A stretch of DNA of 64,000 nucleotides from Pycnococcus provasolii (GCA_049487715.1 CP150559.1:663748-727747), one strand, 5' to 3'; positions 46,602 through 55,899 are shown, counted from the stretch's first letter. Numbers and translations are program-made. The notes: generated from the letters alone by a model not told the origin.

Positions 46602-47600
46602 ATGAATATGCAATACGCAACGATTGCACATAATAATGTTGGTTGCGTATCATTGCCACTACTAGTAGCCAAGCTAAAGCGTGATGACGGCGAGACTTTC
46701 TTTAAGGAACAAATAAGTCTACTAGGTTGTCTCTACGAAGGTGACAACTTCGCACGCTTCACAGACGATTGGTGCGACATAGGACATGGGACTGGCACCG
46801 AGCACATGGGATTAACACAATGTACAGAGGACAAACTGTTGGTGCTTTCCGTGCGAGGGTACAGGTTGGACAACGCTGGCGATGACAACAAATTCTGGGC
46901 ATACGTCTATTTGACGTCAGCGATCGCGCATCGCGCGCCCATTGTCGAGACTCTTTGGACGCTTGTGCCTTGGTATCACGAGTGGGACAAAATTTGCAAG
47001 ATGTTCGGGTGCAACATGGCAGTAAAACACCTAGGGTACACGAAGGCGGAAGCAGAGGAGGTGTACAAGAAAAGAACACCACCAGGACCGACGCACATAA
47101 CGAGCGCTACGATTACCACGTGCATCCGGAGGCCAGACGGCGATCCGTACTGGTCATTCACGGTAGATGACCTAATGTGTACTGGTAGGAATTCCACATA
47201 CATGCAATGCGCGCGAGAGGTCATTTCTCGCGCGATTGCTGGAGGCACTGCGCCCCCAGCAATCGCGACGAGGTTGGAGGCGTTGTTGCCTGTTGCCAAT
47301 CGTTATCCAATCGGTTATTGCGCAGCAGCCGAGTGCCTGGCAAATTGGAATCGTACTGGCTTCGCCGGGTACTTCTGCCTTATCGCAGATTTCGTTTCGC
47401 AGACACCGCTCCGGCAGTGTCGCGTTTGCGCATCAAAACCACAGCGTTTCCACAGTATTGCAAGGTTAAATCGTGTGTTTGGGACAAAGAGTTTAGACGA
47501 TTGTCCTGTCATTTGCCTAACATGTTGGCGCCATGGGCACGACGAATCGTCGTTCATGCACCCGCATCGAATTCCTGCGCTCCCGCCGCCGTCTGATTGA
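46602..47600 (+). CDS. Uncharacterised Cys-containing protein of deviating composition
   Basis: The 332-residue product starts at ATG 46602 (MNMQYATIAHNNVGCVSLPL) and is unrecognised. It is globular in appearance, with many Trp, Tyr and Cys, unlike the Ala/Arg-rich neighbours. Near the C-terminus CRVC (about residue 268) and CPVICLTCWRHGHDE form a possible Cys/His metal site. The codons look clearly less G+C-rich than those of flanking genes, which suggests transfer or an unusual origin. A 12-bp perfect inverted repeat with a 13-base loop lies inside the frame at 47231-47267. No partner or pathway can be inferred. Confidence 0.65.
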   Translation: MNMQYATIAHNNVGCVSLPLLVAKLKRDDGETFFKEQISLLGCLYEGDNFARFTDDWCDIGHGTGTEHMGLTQCTEDKLLVLSVRGYRLDNAGDDNKFWAYVYLTSAIAHRAPIVETLWTLVPWYHEWDKICKMFGCNMAVKHLGYTKAEAEEVYKKRTPPGPTHITSATITTCIRRPDGDPYWSFTVDDLMCTGRNSTYMQCAREVISRAIAGGTAPPAIATRLEALLPVANRYPIGYCAAAECLANWNRTGFAGYFCLIADFVSQTPLRQCRVCASKPQRFHSIARLNRVFGTKSLDDCPVICLTCWRHGHDESSFMHPHRIPALPPPSD

Positions 47601-47797
47601 GGATGCATGGTCTTGGATCAGCGAGCACGGGCTCCGATGCAATGATCTATTATTGTAACACTACTCGAGGAAGAATCTATTGATGTTTGTGGGGCGGAGG
47701 AGGTGAGATGGTGGTGCCGGTGCCGCTATTCCACACACGAGCACCGTAGCACGTGTGCTGCTCAGCAACCAAACGCGCCAAGAACACACACCACAAC

Positions 47798-48004
47798 CTA
47801 CGGGCAGTGGCTCGTTCCATCAGCACGAGCCTTCTTCGCCAATCTCGCCCCTTCGAGCTGCTGTGCACGCGGAGACGTGGTGCTGGAGCTGCCGCGCGGT
47901 CGCCCTGACTTCCGTCGAGGCTCGACGTTCTCCTTGTCTGCCTCCGGCGACGCCAAGCCCGCCGCGATGCCCGCCATGCCCGCGATGCCCGCGATGCCCG
48001 CCAT
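47798..48004 (-). CDS. Possible small protein with a KEN-box-like motif
   Basis: A 68-residue frame from ATG 48004 begins MAGIAGIAGMAGIAAG, repeated because the DNA has 9-base tandem units (47965-48010), then SPEADKENVEPRRKSGRPRG and a basic tail ending DGTSHCP. Codon third positions are G/C as in real genes here. The KEN motif followed by Pro and a basic GRPR-like patch suggest a nuclear APC/C substrate, but so short a motif can occur by chance. A GTAGGT at the stop codon could be a splice donor for a further exon. The frame might be non-coding. Confidence 0.35.
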   Translation of the reverse strand: MAGIAGIAGMAGIAAGLASPEADKENVEPRRKSGRPRGSSSTTSPRAQQLEGARLAKKARADGTSHCP

Positions 48005-48525
48005 GCCCGTCGCCTCCTGCGGTGGTGAAGTGTTTGAATTTTTTTGAAAGGGATGTTGGTGTGGATTATGAGTACGTGTGTGTGCAAAGTGTTTGTACGG
48101 GCATAAAGCAAGTTTATACAGAAGGTCCTAAGCAACAAGGCTGTGTGTGGCATGTGGTGTGTGCACATAGCACCGCAACGCACCTCGAATGTTGTCAATG
48201 AATGGGAGGAATGTTGTTTGAATTCGTTCTACTGGTCCATTTGGCGGGATTCTTGGCTCGTTCGGTTTGTCTGGACAACGACGCTTTTGGTTCAACGGTC
48301 ATATTTTGCTTCAAAAGAGCCCTGCCCAGTGAAATTACTCAACGCTGGACCCCCACGAAAACAAGCAAAAAAACCGGCCAGACAGTATTCCTACATCTCA
48401 TAGCAGGAACACCTTTTTTTTCTTTCAATTTTGGGGCGATGATGATAAGAAAAAGTTTCCAGAGAAAGCGGAAAGTTTTACATTTTCAGCAAACTCGTTG
48501 TGATATTACCTGAACCGGCACAACT
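48005..48525. other. Intergenic, lower-G+C sequence
   Basis: The interval is less G+C-rich than the rest, with T-rich runs (48415-48430). A short plus-strand frame from ATG 48202 (MGGMLFEFVLLVHLAGFLAR) crosses it, but it lacks the codon bias of local genes. It is probably the 3' flank of the L4 gene and the upstream region of the small frame at 47798. Confidence 0.3.
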
Positions 48526-49308
48526 TTACGCCTCCGTCGAGCTGCCGCCGAATCGAGCGTTCAGCTCAGACACCGCCGACTTCTCGATGAGAATGCGGTC
48601 AGCGTTGAGAATGTCGTACGCATTCAACGAAGCCATGTCCTGCAGAGCGAGACGCTCGATGTTGCGTCCAGAAATCGTCAGGTCGTCGCTCAGCTCCTTT
48701 GTAATGAGAACAGCCTTGCTGTCGCGGCCCACGCCCCACGCCTGCAGAGCCGCCTCCATGTTCTTCGTCTTTCGGTCGGAGAACTTTCCGTCGAGGTCCT
48801 CGACGACGACGGTGTCGCACGAAGCATTCATGAGCGTGGTTGCCAACGCAAGTCGTTTTTCCTTCTTGTTCATTTTGATGGACCAGTCCTTCGGCTTTGG
48901 GCCGAACACCACGCCACCACCAGGGCGCAGCGGCGTGCGCCTCGAGCCCATGCGCGCATTTCCCGTGCCCTTCTGCTTCGACGGCTTGCGTCCGCCTCCA
49001 CGCACCTCGCTTCGCGTCTTCGTCGAAGCGTTTCCCTGCCTCATGTTCTGACGGATCATCACGATGTAGCGGTGCACGAGTCCCTCCGCCGTATCATCCG
49101 CCGCGCTGTCGAGCTCGAGCGTCTCCGAGCCACTTTTTGCGCCATCGACGGACAGCACCTCGAGCGATGCCGCAAGGCACGAGATGTCCCTGGGCGCGGG
49201 CGCACGTGCCGCGAGAGGAGCACGCGCGACGGTTCCGCGCGCTGCCCCCGTGTGCTTTGGTGCGGCGGGTGCTCGCGCTGCGTTTGCTCGCATCATCACG
49301 GGCGCCAT
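48526..49308 (-). CDS. Plastid ribosomal protein L4 (bL4c)
   Basis: The 260-residue product is the plastid large-subunit protein bL4. A transit peptide (MAPVMMRANAARAPAAPKHT...) extends to about residue 50. The signature RSEVRGGGRKPSKQKGTGNA, followed by RRTPLRPGGGVVFGPKPKDW, is characteristic of plastid L4, and LALATTLMNAS continues the domain. The C-terminal SDDLTISGRNIERLALQDM and LNAYDILNADRILI complete it. The start is the first ATG after a stretch with no plausible coding. It is divergent from the nucleolar RRM gene. Confidence 0.93.
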   Translation of the reverse strand: MAPVMMRANAARAPAAPKHTGAARGTVARAPLAARAPAPRDISCLAASLEVLSVDGAKSGSETLELDSAADDTAEGLVHRYIVMIRQNMRQGNASTKTRSEVRGGGRKPSKQKGTGNARMGSRRTPLRPGGGVVFGPKPKDWSIKMNKKEKRLALATTLMNASCDTVVVEDLDGKFSDRKTKNMEAALQAWGVGRDSKAVLITKELSDDLTISGRNIERLALQDMASLNAYDILNADRILIEKSAVSELNARFGGSSTEA

Positions 49309-49582
49309 GTGGCTGTTGTTGTTGTGGGTGTGCGAGTGGTTGTCCTTCGGGAGGCGGTCGTCGCCCGAGGGAAGGGGAAGGCGGAGTGGATAGGGGAAAA
49401 AGGGAACCCGACGACTCCTGAGCCAGGAAAAATAGGAGGGAGGGGATACCGCTTCAGCGCAAAACCCGTGGATCTGCCTTCGCACAAACCCCCAAATCGA
49501 ATTTTCAAATGGGGGTTGGAAAAAAAGTAAAGTCGGGCTGGCGGCGGTGCGGTACATACCTTTTGGGAGAAACTTTTTCGCC
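49309..49582. promoter_or_regulatory. Divergent promoter carrying the module shared with RPS29
   Basis: The gap between plastid L4 and the nucleolar RRM gene has at 49443-49516 the module GGGGATACCGCTTC, AACCCGTGGA and AAACCCCCAA, in the order seen at 17036-17114. The last word begins an imperfect palindrome ending TGGGGGTTGG at 49509-49518, so the word faces both genes. Both flanking genes and RPS29 serve ribosome production. Confidence 0.55.
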
Positions 49583-50815
49583 ATGGTGGCTGACACGTTC
49601 GCGTCGTGGCTTGCGTCGTCGTCCGCGCAGTCGCCAAAGGAGAGCAGCAAGAAGAAGAAGTCCAAGTCCAAGAAGCAAGGCAGCGAAGACGACGAAGGCA
49701 CAGCAGTCGCGGCATTCTTCTCGCCGACGTCCAACCCCTTCTACCGCAGTGATGGCGACTACGCAGCGAATACCCCGACGATTGAGGTGCCTGTGCAACC
49801 ACCTCGTCGTCCTGCGGCGGCGAAAGAAGACGAGGGTGAGAGTGACGACGACGAGCAAGGTGCAAAAGGAGGAGGAGGAGGAGGAGGAGGAGACCGCGAG
49901 GAACTGCAAACAAGCAAGAAGTCCAAAAAGAGTGAGAAGCGAAAGAGAGACGGGGAGAAGAAGTCGTCGCGTCACGACGACGGCGGCGGCGACGATGGTG
50001 GCGACGACGACGACGACGATGGCGACAAGCGTCGTGGCGCACCCGCGACGGATCAAGATAAGCTGGAACGCACGATATTCGTCGGAAATGTTCCCGTGAC
50101 AGCGACGCGAAAACAAGTCAAGACGGCTTTCGCAAGCTACGGGCGTGTGGAAAGTGTGAGGCTGAGGAGCATCCCGCTTTCGGCGGATACCAAGGCGCCG
50201 CGAAAGGCGGTGGCCATCACAAGGACTGGTCTCGACCCAAGTCGAAATTCCATGAACGCGTACGTCTGCTTCACTGACGTCGACAGCGCTCGCGCGGCAC
50301 TCGCGCACAACATGTCCGAGCTTGGTGGTCGGCACGTTCGCGTCGACATGGCCGCGGCTGCATCCGGCGCGGGTGGTCACGTGTCGTATGACACGGCGCG
50401 CACGCTGTTCGTGGGCAACCTTCCGTTTGATGCAGACGACGAGGAGGTTCTGAGCGCATTTGGCGGTCCGCGCGTCGTCGAGGCTGTGCGCGTCGTGCGT
50501 GGTTCGGGTGGATCGGGCACCGCGGTACAGGGCAAGGGTATCGCATACGTGCTCTTCGTGTCGAAAATAGCCGCGCACGAGGCGCTCGGGGGTTCATTCA
50601 CGCTGCGCAATCGGGCACTTCGCATCTCGAAGGCGCGCAAGCCGTCGACGTCTACGTCGACGACAGCAGGCCGTGCGACAAGCGCGTCTGCGGCAGCCCC
50701 CCCAGCCAAGAAGAAGAAGGTGAAGCACGAGCATCGCCCGCGCGCGACTCCCGCTGCGCCGGATCATGCAAAGTCGTGGCAGGGCACACGCGTGAAGAAG
50801 ACGAAGGGGAGATAG
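49583..50815 (+). CDS. Nucleolar RRM protein (Nop12/RBM34-like)
   Basis: The 410-residue protein starts MVADTFASWLASSSAQSPKE and has a Lys-rich stretch, acidic and Gly runs, and a second basic stretch to about residue 170. Two RRMs follow: about 177-270 (RTIFVGNVPVTATRKQVKTA ... NAYVCFTDV) and about 284-365 (RTLFVGNLPFDADDEEVLSA ... IAYVLF). It ends in a Lys-rich tail (KKKKVKHEH, RVKKTKGR). The order basic/acidic N-terminus, two RRMs and basic tail matches Nop12/RBM34, needed for 5.8S/25S rRNA maturation in yeast. The frame's ATG at 49583 is the first. Confidence 0.85.
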   Translation: MVADTFASWLASSSAQSPKESSKKKKSKSKKQGSEDDEGTAVAAFFSPTSNPFYRSDGDYAANTPTIEVPVQPPRRPAAAKEDEGESDDDEQGAKGGGGGGGGDREELQTSKKSKKSEKRKRDGEKKSSRHDDGGGDDGGDDDDDDGDKRRGAPATDQDKLERTIFVGNVPVTATRKQVKTAFASYGRVESVRLRSIPLSADTKAPRKAVAITRTGLDPSRNSMNAYVCFTDVDSARAALAHNMSELGGRHVRVDMAAAASGAGGHVSYDTARTLFVGNLPFDADDEEVLSAFGGPRVVEAVRVVRGSGGSGTAVQGKGIAYVLFVSKIAAHEALGGSFTLRNRALRISKARKPSTSTSTTAGRATSASAAAPPAKKKKVKHEHRPRATPAAPDHAKSWQGTRVKKTKGR

Positions 50816-51159
50816 CTGCGTCGTCGATGTGTGGTGGGTTGAACAACACCGCCACCACCACCTTGTTGGCTACGTACAATGTATCTTAACTTAGTACTAC
50901 GGAAGACTTCTCTCGTCCATAAGGCTGTCTTGTCTGGCCCGCCCTTTTTCCCTTGCCCTTGTGCTTGCCATGGTGGCAAGGGGCACCTTGTGTATGCCAT
51001 GAAATATCGCATCCCCGACTAAGATAGAAAGTCGATAGTCGATCGGGACAAGGACCCGCGTAAACTCTGCCCTTTTCCGCCCCTCCCCTTCCCCTTTCCC
51101 TTTCCCTTTCCCTTTCCCTTCCTTCGCCTCGCGTTGGTCGCTTTTTGCACTCCAGCACA
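50816..51159. other. Intergenic region with CCTTTCC pyrimidine tract
   Basis: The interval includes a run of CCCTTT units (51085-51120) just before the next gene, resembling the pyrimidine-rich leader of other genes here, and CACCGCCACCACCACC at 50848-50863. No gene was recognised. Confidence 0.35.
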
Positions 51160-53130
51160 ATGCCAACTTCCATGTCGTCCGCCACCTCCTCCTCGCACTC
51201 CTCCACTTCCACAGCCACGCTACACGACGAAGACTCCGCAGCCTCATGGGCGCGCTCGCTGTCGTGGCTCGCATCCATGACGCCAACCGCAAAGACAAAG
51301 GCGCAAGCAAACAACGGGCGTAGCTCGCCGATAGAGTCGCCTGTGCCGCGGTCACCGTCCATGCGAAGCGTGCGATTCGACGACGACGAGAAGGACGCAG
51401 TGACGCCGGTCATGTCGTCGTCACCGCCGAGTGTTGGCACAGCAATCACAGCAGCGGCTGGAACAGCAGCAGCAGCAGCTGCTGCAACACCACTACCACC
51501 AGCGGGGGGCAGTGGGGCGAGCAGACGCGCGTCGTCGTCTACGGCGAGCAGTAGCAGTGCATTGCCACCGCACCACGACTACAACCAACGCTTCCACGGA
51601 CAGACGAACCACCGCCGCCACGACACGACGCTGCGCCGCAAGCTGTACGGAAATGTCACGAAGCGCCTTCGCCGTGCGGCGGAGGCGACTTCGCGGGGTC
51701 CAGACCAGCGCGAGGCTGCGCTGAGCTACCTGTTCGCGGACCTCTGTCGCCACGTCTTGCCACAGGCGCGCGACGTGCTCGAAAGCGAGGGCGAGAACGC
51801 GCACTCCATCAGCGCGCATCCCATCGCCAACAACAAGGTGGCTGCCGCCGCTCGAAGTCGCGAGACGGCGTACCGCAGATATCGACGGCACGAACGGCTC
51901 GACGGCGTCGACGGCATATCTGTCGGGCGGCCGAGGTACTACGAGGTACTGAGCGACTTTGTCGCCGCCTCGAGCTTTGCACACGCCAACGACTCGCCCG
52001 CGCGCGAGCTTCTCGTGCTGCTGAACACGCTGCGCTCATTCCCATACCAGCCACCTCTCTACGCTCTCCTGCTCGCGCCGTGGTCGCTGTTTGGAGGAGA
52101 CGGCTTTGCACGAGCCAGCTCGAAAAAACAGTCGGCAGCAGCTTCGGCAGCAACGCCATCTGCAACGGCACAGGACACCTTTTCCTGGGAGAGGAGCCTT
52201 GATCTCATCTGCGACGGCCTGTCGATGCTCTTCCAGGCTGACGTGGAGGCTGGTGCCGGCCGCTATCGCCGCTGCTTTCATCTTGCGGTTTACGCCCTTC
52301 AGCTGAGACGTGCTCCCGCCGCCACGCCATTCGACGACATACCCGCAAGCAACGACATCGGGCGGCCGTGCTTCCTGCACAGCGACATACAGCGTCGCCT
52401 GCTCGCGCTCGTCGCCAGGTATAGCCTGTTCTACGAGCCGCCAACCGTGGTGCTCGCGAACGGAGAAAGCGTTCTACGGCTTGCGCCACTGCTTGCGTCC
52501 CTCCCAGACCCACCGGCTGCCTCGTCTACCGAGGGCGAAAGTGACGCCGCTCCCGAGTACCTCGCATTCAAAAGCGTCGCACGCGGGTTTCTGAGCCTCA
52601 TCCATGGTGGTTCCACGACGAATGACGAGCAGCAGCGCCAGCACCAGCACCAGCACCAGCACCAGCACCAGCACCAGCTGACGTTCTTCGCGCTGTTCGC
52701 GGACGAGGTGGCTTCGTTCCTGCCATCTCTCGCCGGCGACGAGTCTGCGCTGCTGCGCTGCCTCGACGGCGTGCATGCCCTCGAACACGTGCGCGACTTC
52801 GAGACGCTCGTGCCTGCGGCGCACCAGCTACGCCTTGAGGGTGCTCTGTATCGCTACATGCAGCCTGGCGGTCCATTCTACCCATCTAAGGACGTGCGAC
52901 GGCACGCGCGGCGTGCGCTCGACGCTCTGCGCCCCTCTGGAAGTCGCGTGCGACGCGGCGTGAATCTACTCGTGCACGTGCTCTTCTACCCCAGCTACTG
53001 GATTCCCACGCTGCTTCTAGATCCTTGGCACGATGCTCGCAAACTTGTCAGGAGGTCTGCACGAACAGTGCGAAGGAAAATCCTGCGGCTGCACGAGAGC
53101 GTTTTCGGAGGATGGCTTGTGCGAGGTTGA
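51160..53130 (+). CDS. Uncharacterised 656-residue protein
   Basis: The product is not recognised. The first 145 residues are Ser/Thr/Ala-rich and look disordered. The body from about 150 (RRKLYGNVTKRLRRAAEATS, YLFADLCRHVLPQARDVLES) to 610 is predicted helical, with several aromatic-rich blocks such as PYQPPLYALLLAPWSLFGGD. A HQ-repeat from a CACCAG microsatellite interrupts it at about residue 495. The C-terminus has a hydrophobic segment (NLLVHVLFYPSYWIPTLLLD) that could be a membrane-associated hairpin, then a basic tail. The start is the first ATG after a pyrimidine-rich leader. It is convergent with CPOX, 74 bases apart. Confidence 0.75.
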   Translation: MPTSMSSATSSSHSSTSTATLHDEDSAASWARSLSWLASMTPTAKTKAQANNGRSSPIESPVPRSPSMRSVRFDDDEKDAVTPVMSSSPPSVGTAITAAAGTAAAAAAATPLPPAGGSGASRRASSSTASSSSALPPHHDYNQRFHGQTNHRRHDTTLRRKLYGNVTKRLRRAAEATSRGPDQREAALSYLFADLCRHVLPQARDVLESEGENAHSISAHPIANNKVAAAARSRETAYRRYRRHERLDGVDGISVGRPRYYEVLSDFVAASSFAHANDSPARELLVLLNTLRSFPYQPPLYALLLAPWSLFGGDGFARASSKKQSAAASAATPSATAQDTFSWERSLDLICDGLSMLFQADVEAGAGRYRRCFHLAVYALQLRRAPAATPFDDIPASNDIGRPCFLHSDIQRRLLALVARYSLFYEPPTVVLANGESVLRLAPLLASLPDPPAASSTEGESDAAPEYLAFKSVARGFLSLIHGGSTTNDEQQRQHQHQHQHQHQHQLTFFALFADEVASFLPSLAGDESALLRCLDGVHALEHVRDFETLVPAAHQLRLEGALYRYMQPGGPFYPSKDVRRHARRALDALRPSGSRVRRGVNLLVHVLFYPSYWIPTLLLDPWHDARKLVRRSARTVRRKILRLHESVFGGWLVRG

Positions 53131-53204
53131 CGAGGCGAAAAGCAGCATCTATCTGTGTTACATAATGAAACTACGAAACTACATTTTTCTTTTTATTGGA
53201 TTGG

Positions 53205-54347
53205 TCAGTTGGGAATCCAGTCGCGTGGATTGCGAAGCACCTCGAGCATCTGCTCCTCACGATCACCCTCTGGTCTTCTGTTGTCGGCATCGCCGACGTA
53301 CGTCCACCGAACCTCCGGCGGGGCGGAAACCATGATGCTCTCCATGCGAGGCAGCGGAACATCCTTTTGGCCTGGAGGCGGCGCGTTCACGAGGCCAAAG
53401 CGCACGCCGCGGTCGTTCAGCAGGTTGAATTCGATGTAGCGACCTCTGCGTCGACATTGCCACTCACGCTCCGCATCCGTCACGGGCGTGCCTCGCCGAC
53501 GCGCGACAATGGGTTCCCAGCTCGGAAGGAGGTTCTCAGCAACGTCGCGCGTGAATGCGTCCACCGCCTGCATATCGTCGGCACCACTGCTTGGTCCGCC
53601 TATGGCCTCGAGCGTGTGCGCATCATCGAAGAAAATGCCTCCCGTACCACGGTGTTCTCCACGCGCCGGGATGTAAAAGTACTCGTCGCAGTGCGCCTTG
53701 CAGTGCCGGTAGATTCCGTCCGAACCTTTCGCGTCGTGCTTCGCGCAAACATCTCTCCAGTGGCTGTGGAAGCCGACGATGTCCTGCTCCTCGAGGTAGT
53801 TTGGTGTGAGGTCACACCCGCCGCCATACCAACCACCGCCATCACCTCCGTCGATGGCGAACAGCCTCACATCCGCACGGAGCGTTGGCACGTGCGGCGA
53901 TCGCGGGTGAAAGACGAGGCTAAGCGCCGCGGCGGCGTACGGCTGGCCTCCCGTTGCGTCGACGCCGTCGCGCCCTCGCTGCCGCATGGCCTGTGCGCGT
54001 TCTGGTGTGAGCGTTCCGCTGAGAACACTAACATTCACAGCCGCCTTCTCGAGTAAGCGTCCGCCCTGCAGAACGCGCGTGCACCCTCGCCCTCCTGGCC
54101 TCGTGAACTCGTCCTTGCAGAATGTTGCGGTCGTGTCGCCGTCGAGTTCCTCCGCAGCCTTGCATATGCGTTCCTGCATCTCGTCGCAGAAGTCCGCGAA
54201 CACCTCCATGGACGAAGCCGTGGTTGTTGCTGCACATACACGAAGGTTTCTTGTTTTTCTGCCACGTTGGCGGTGCCGGCGCGTGCGGTTTATCCGGCAA
54301 GAGCTTGAGCCGGAGGAGGAAGAGCAGGAGGAGAAGGACAGCGCCAT
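53205..54347 (-). CDS. CPOX: Plastid coproporphyrinogen III oxidase (oxygen-dependent)
   Basis: The 380-residue enzyme oxidatively decarboxylates coproporphyrinogen III to protoporphyrinogen IX in haem and chlorophyll synthesis. Ser- and Arg-rich residues 1-45 form a transit peptide. The mature part shows GGRLLEKAAVNVSVLSG, PHVPTLRADVRLFAI, GGWYGGGCDLTPNYL and HRGTGGIFFDD, all HemF signatures. WQCRRRGRYIEFNLLNDRGV and the C-terminal LRNPRDWI end the fold. Length and motifs are complete. This is the plant/animal-type (HemF) rather than the radical-SAM (HemN) enzyme. Confidence 0.95.
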   Translation of the reverse strand: MALSFSSCSSSSGSSSCRINRTRRHRQRGRKTRNLRVCAATTTASSMEVFADFCDEMQERICKAAEELDGDTTATFCKDEFTRPGGRGCTRVLQGGRLLEKAAVNVSVLSGTLTPERAQAMRQRGRDGVDATGGQPYAAAALSLVFHPRSPHVPTLRADVRLFAIDGGDGGGWYGGGCDLTPNYLEEQDIVGFHSHWRDVCAKHDAKGSDGIYRHCKAHCDEYFYIPARGEHRGTGGIFFDDAHTLEAIGGPSSGADDMQAVDAFTRDVAENLLPSWEPIVARRRGTPVTDAEREWQCRRRGRYIEFNLLNDRGVRFGLVNAPPPGQKDVPLPRMESIMVSAPPEVRWTYVGDADNRRPEGDREEQMLEVLRNPRDWIPN

Positions 54348-54579
54348 CACCAACCAACGGCGGCTGCGAAACAAAAAGTGGACCACCTTCTGACGGATAA
54401 GGTTGGTGGTTTCGGGGAGGGGGATTTCATTTCAGTGCGAAAATCTACCCGGCAGTTTAGGAAAACTTTTGCGTGACAAAATTGACAGACAGGTTGTGTG
54501 ATTGCGGTTGTGCGGCCAAAAAAAAAGGTTTATTGATTACTTAAAACTGCCGATTCTTAAAAACTGCTGGTTTCGATCA

Positions 54580-55899
54580 TCAAACAACGTGCCAAACCAC
54601 CGCTGTTGCGACGGCGGCGTGAAAAAACAAAATGAAGCTGTGGTGGTGATTGTTGTGCGATGAAGAAGTTAAGGGGGAGGAGGAGTCCGAGGTGAACGCG
54701 TCTTCAGCGAATACGTCGTTGTCAAGCTCCACCATTGACTTGGCTTGAACAGAAGACCAGTCTATATCAAGTGGCAACATCGTCGTCGTCGTCGTAGTCG
54801 TTGTGCGGCTGCTGTTGAAGTTGAGTGGACGTACACACGGCAGGGCCTCGACGAGATTGACGAACTCGGCGTTTCCACAGCCATACATGGACAAATCTCG
54901 AAGCGCATTCGTCATTGAGTCAGTCGAATTCGTTTCTCCAATGAGGTCTACGAGAGACGCAGGAGATGGTGTTCCATCATCTGGTGTGCATAGGCAATTT
55001 ATCGTCGTCGTCGTCTTCGCGTCGTCAGAAGACTGTTGTTGTTGTTGTTGTTGTTTTGGCGCATCTCCTCCGCCTCCACCTGCGATGAGTGTTGCTGACG
55101 TCGTGTCATTCGAAGAAGATGATGATGATGCTGTGATCGTCGTCGTGGTGGTGAGTCCCACACCAGCAATCTCAGTGAGCGCGGCGCAACACGCAGAAAG
55201 GCTACCACTCGCTTTGACGGCAGATGCTGAGCATGCCGACGCTGCGTTGTTCAGTGGACGTTCGCACGGATCCTTCTCCTGCCACAGCAACCCTTCGCCA
55301 CTCCCCTCCGATGCCTCCGCAACAAAGGACGAATCGAAAAGATGAGGTGGAGGTGGCACCTCGCAGCAATTGAGCATGAAACCAGCCGAGGTGGGACAAC
55401 AGCTTCCTTGCGTCAGTCCAATTGCCGCACATCGTTCGTTCGCGAGGCACAGAGACATGGTGATTTCAAGACTGCTGCTAGTACTACTACTAAAGGACGA
55501 CTTGGCTGCTACCATCGTCGTCATCGTCGTGGTGGTGGTGCCGTCATTGCTGCTTCGCCTTATGATGACAGTCTGCTCGTCCACATCGCCGGTTCCGGCT
55601 TCCCACGGCGCAAACCACCACCGATTGTACTGTTGCTCCTCCGCCTCAAGCTGTACTCCCCCTTCTCCTGTTGTTGCTGTTGTTGTTGACGTCGTCGTCG
55701 CTGCTGCGAATCCAGCGTCTTCTTCACCGGCTGCACGCACACCAACAACAGCATTTACAGCAAGCAGAAGCACGAGCAGCAGCGCAGACGAGTAGGAGGA
55801 GGACATTGCGGCAAGTGCTTTGAGACGACGGCATCCTTTCGTTCTCATAATAGCAGCAGTAGTAGTCGTAGTAGTCGTAGAAGTAGTAGTGGACGCCAT
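54580..55899 (-). CDS. Secreted GPI-anchored lipid-transfer-like protein with an eight-cysteine motif
   Basis: The 439-residue product from ATG 55899 has a hydrophobic signal (SSALLLVLLLAVNAVVGVRA, about residues 42-61) and a C-terminal hydrophobic tail (SFILFFHAAVATAVVWHVV) after a polar linker, as for a GPI anchor. A first Cys cluster (CLANERCAAIGLTQGSCCPT) resembles small Cys motifs of algal surface proteins. The second cluster has the plant eight-cysteine order C-x10-C-x13-CC-x62-CxC-x36-C-x13-C. Only the x62 spacer is unusual, filled by Thr/Ser/Gln repeats. That pattern defines non-specific lipid transfer proteins of the LTPG type, so lipid binding at the cell surface is inferred. A start at 55848 is also possible. 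Confidence 0.7.
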   Translation of the reverse strand: MASTTTSTTTTTTTAAIMRTKGCRRLKALAAMSSSYSSALLLVLLLAVNAVVGVRAAGEEDAGFAAATTTSTTTATTGEGGVQLEAEEQQYNRWWFAPWEAGTGDVDEQTVIIRRSSNDGTTTTTMTTMVAAKSSFSSSTSSSLEITMSLCLANERCAAIGLTQGSCCPTSAGFMLNCCEVPPPPHLFDSSFVAEASEGSGEGLLWQEKDPCERPLNNAASACSASAVKASGSLSACCAALTEIAGVGLTTTTTITASSSSSSNDTTSATLIAGGGGGDAPKQQQQQQQSSDDAKTTTTINCLCTPDDGTPSPASLVDLIGETNSTDSMTNALRDLSMYGCGNAEFVNLVEALPCVRPLNFNSSRTTTTTTTTMLPLDIDWSSVQAKSMVELDNDVFAEDAFTSDSSSPLTSSSHNNHHHSFILFFHAAVATAVVWHVV

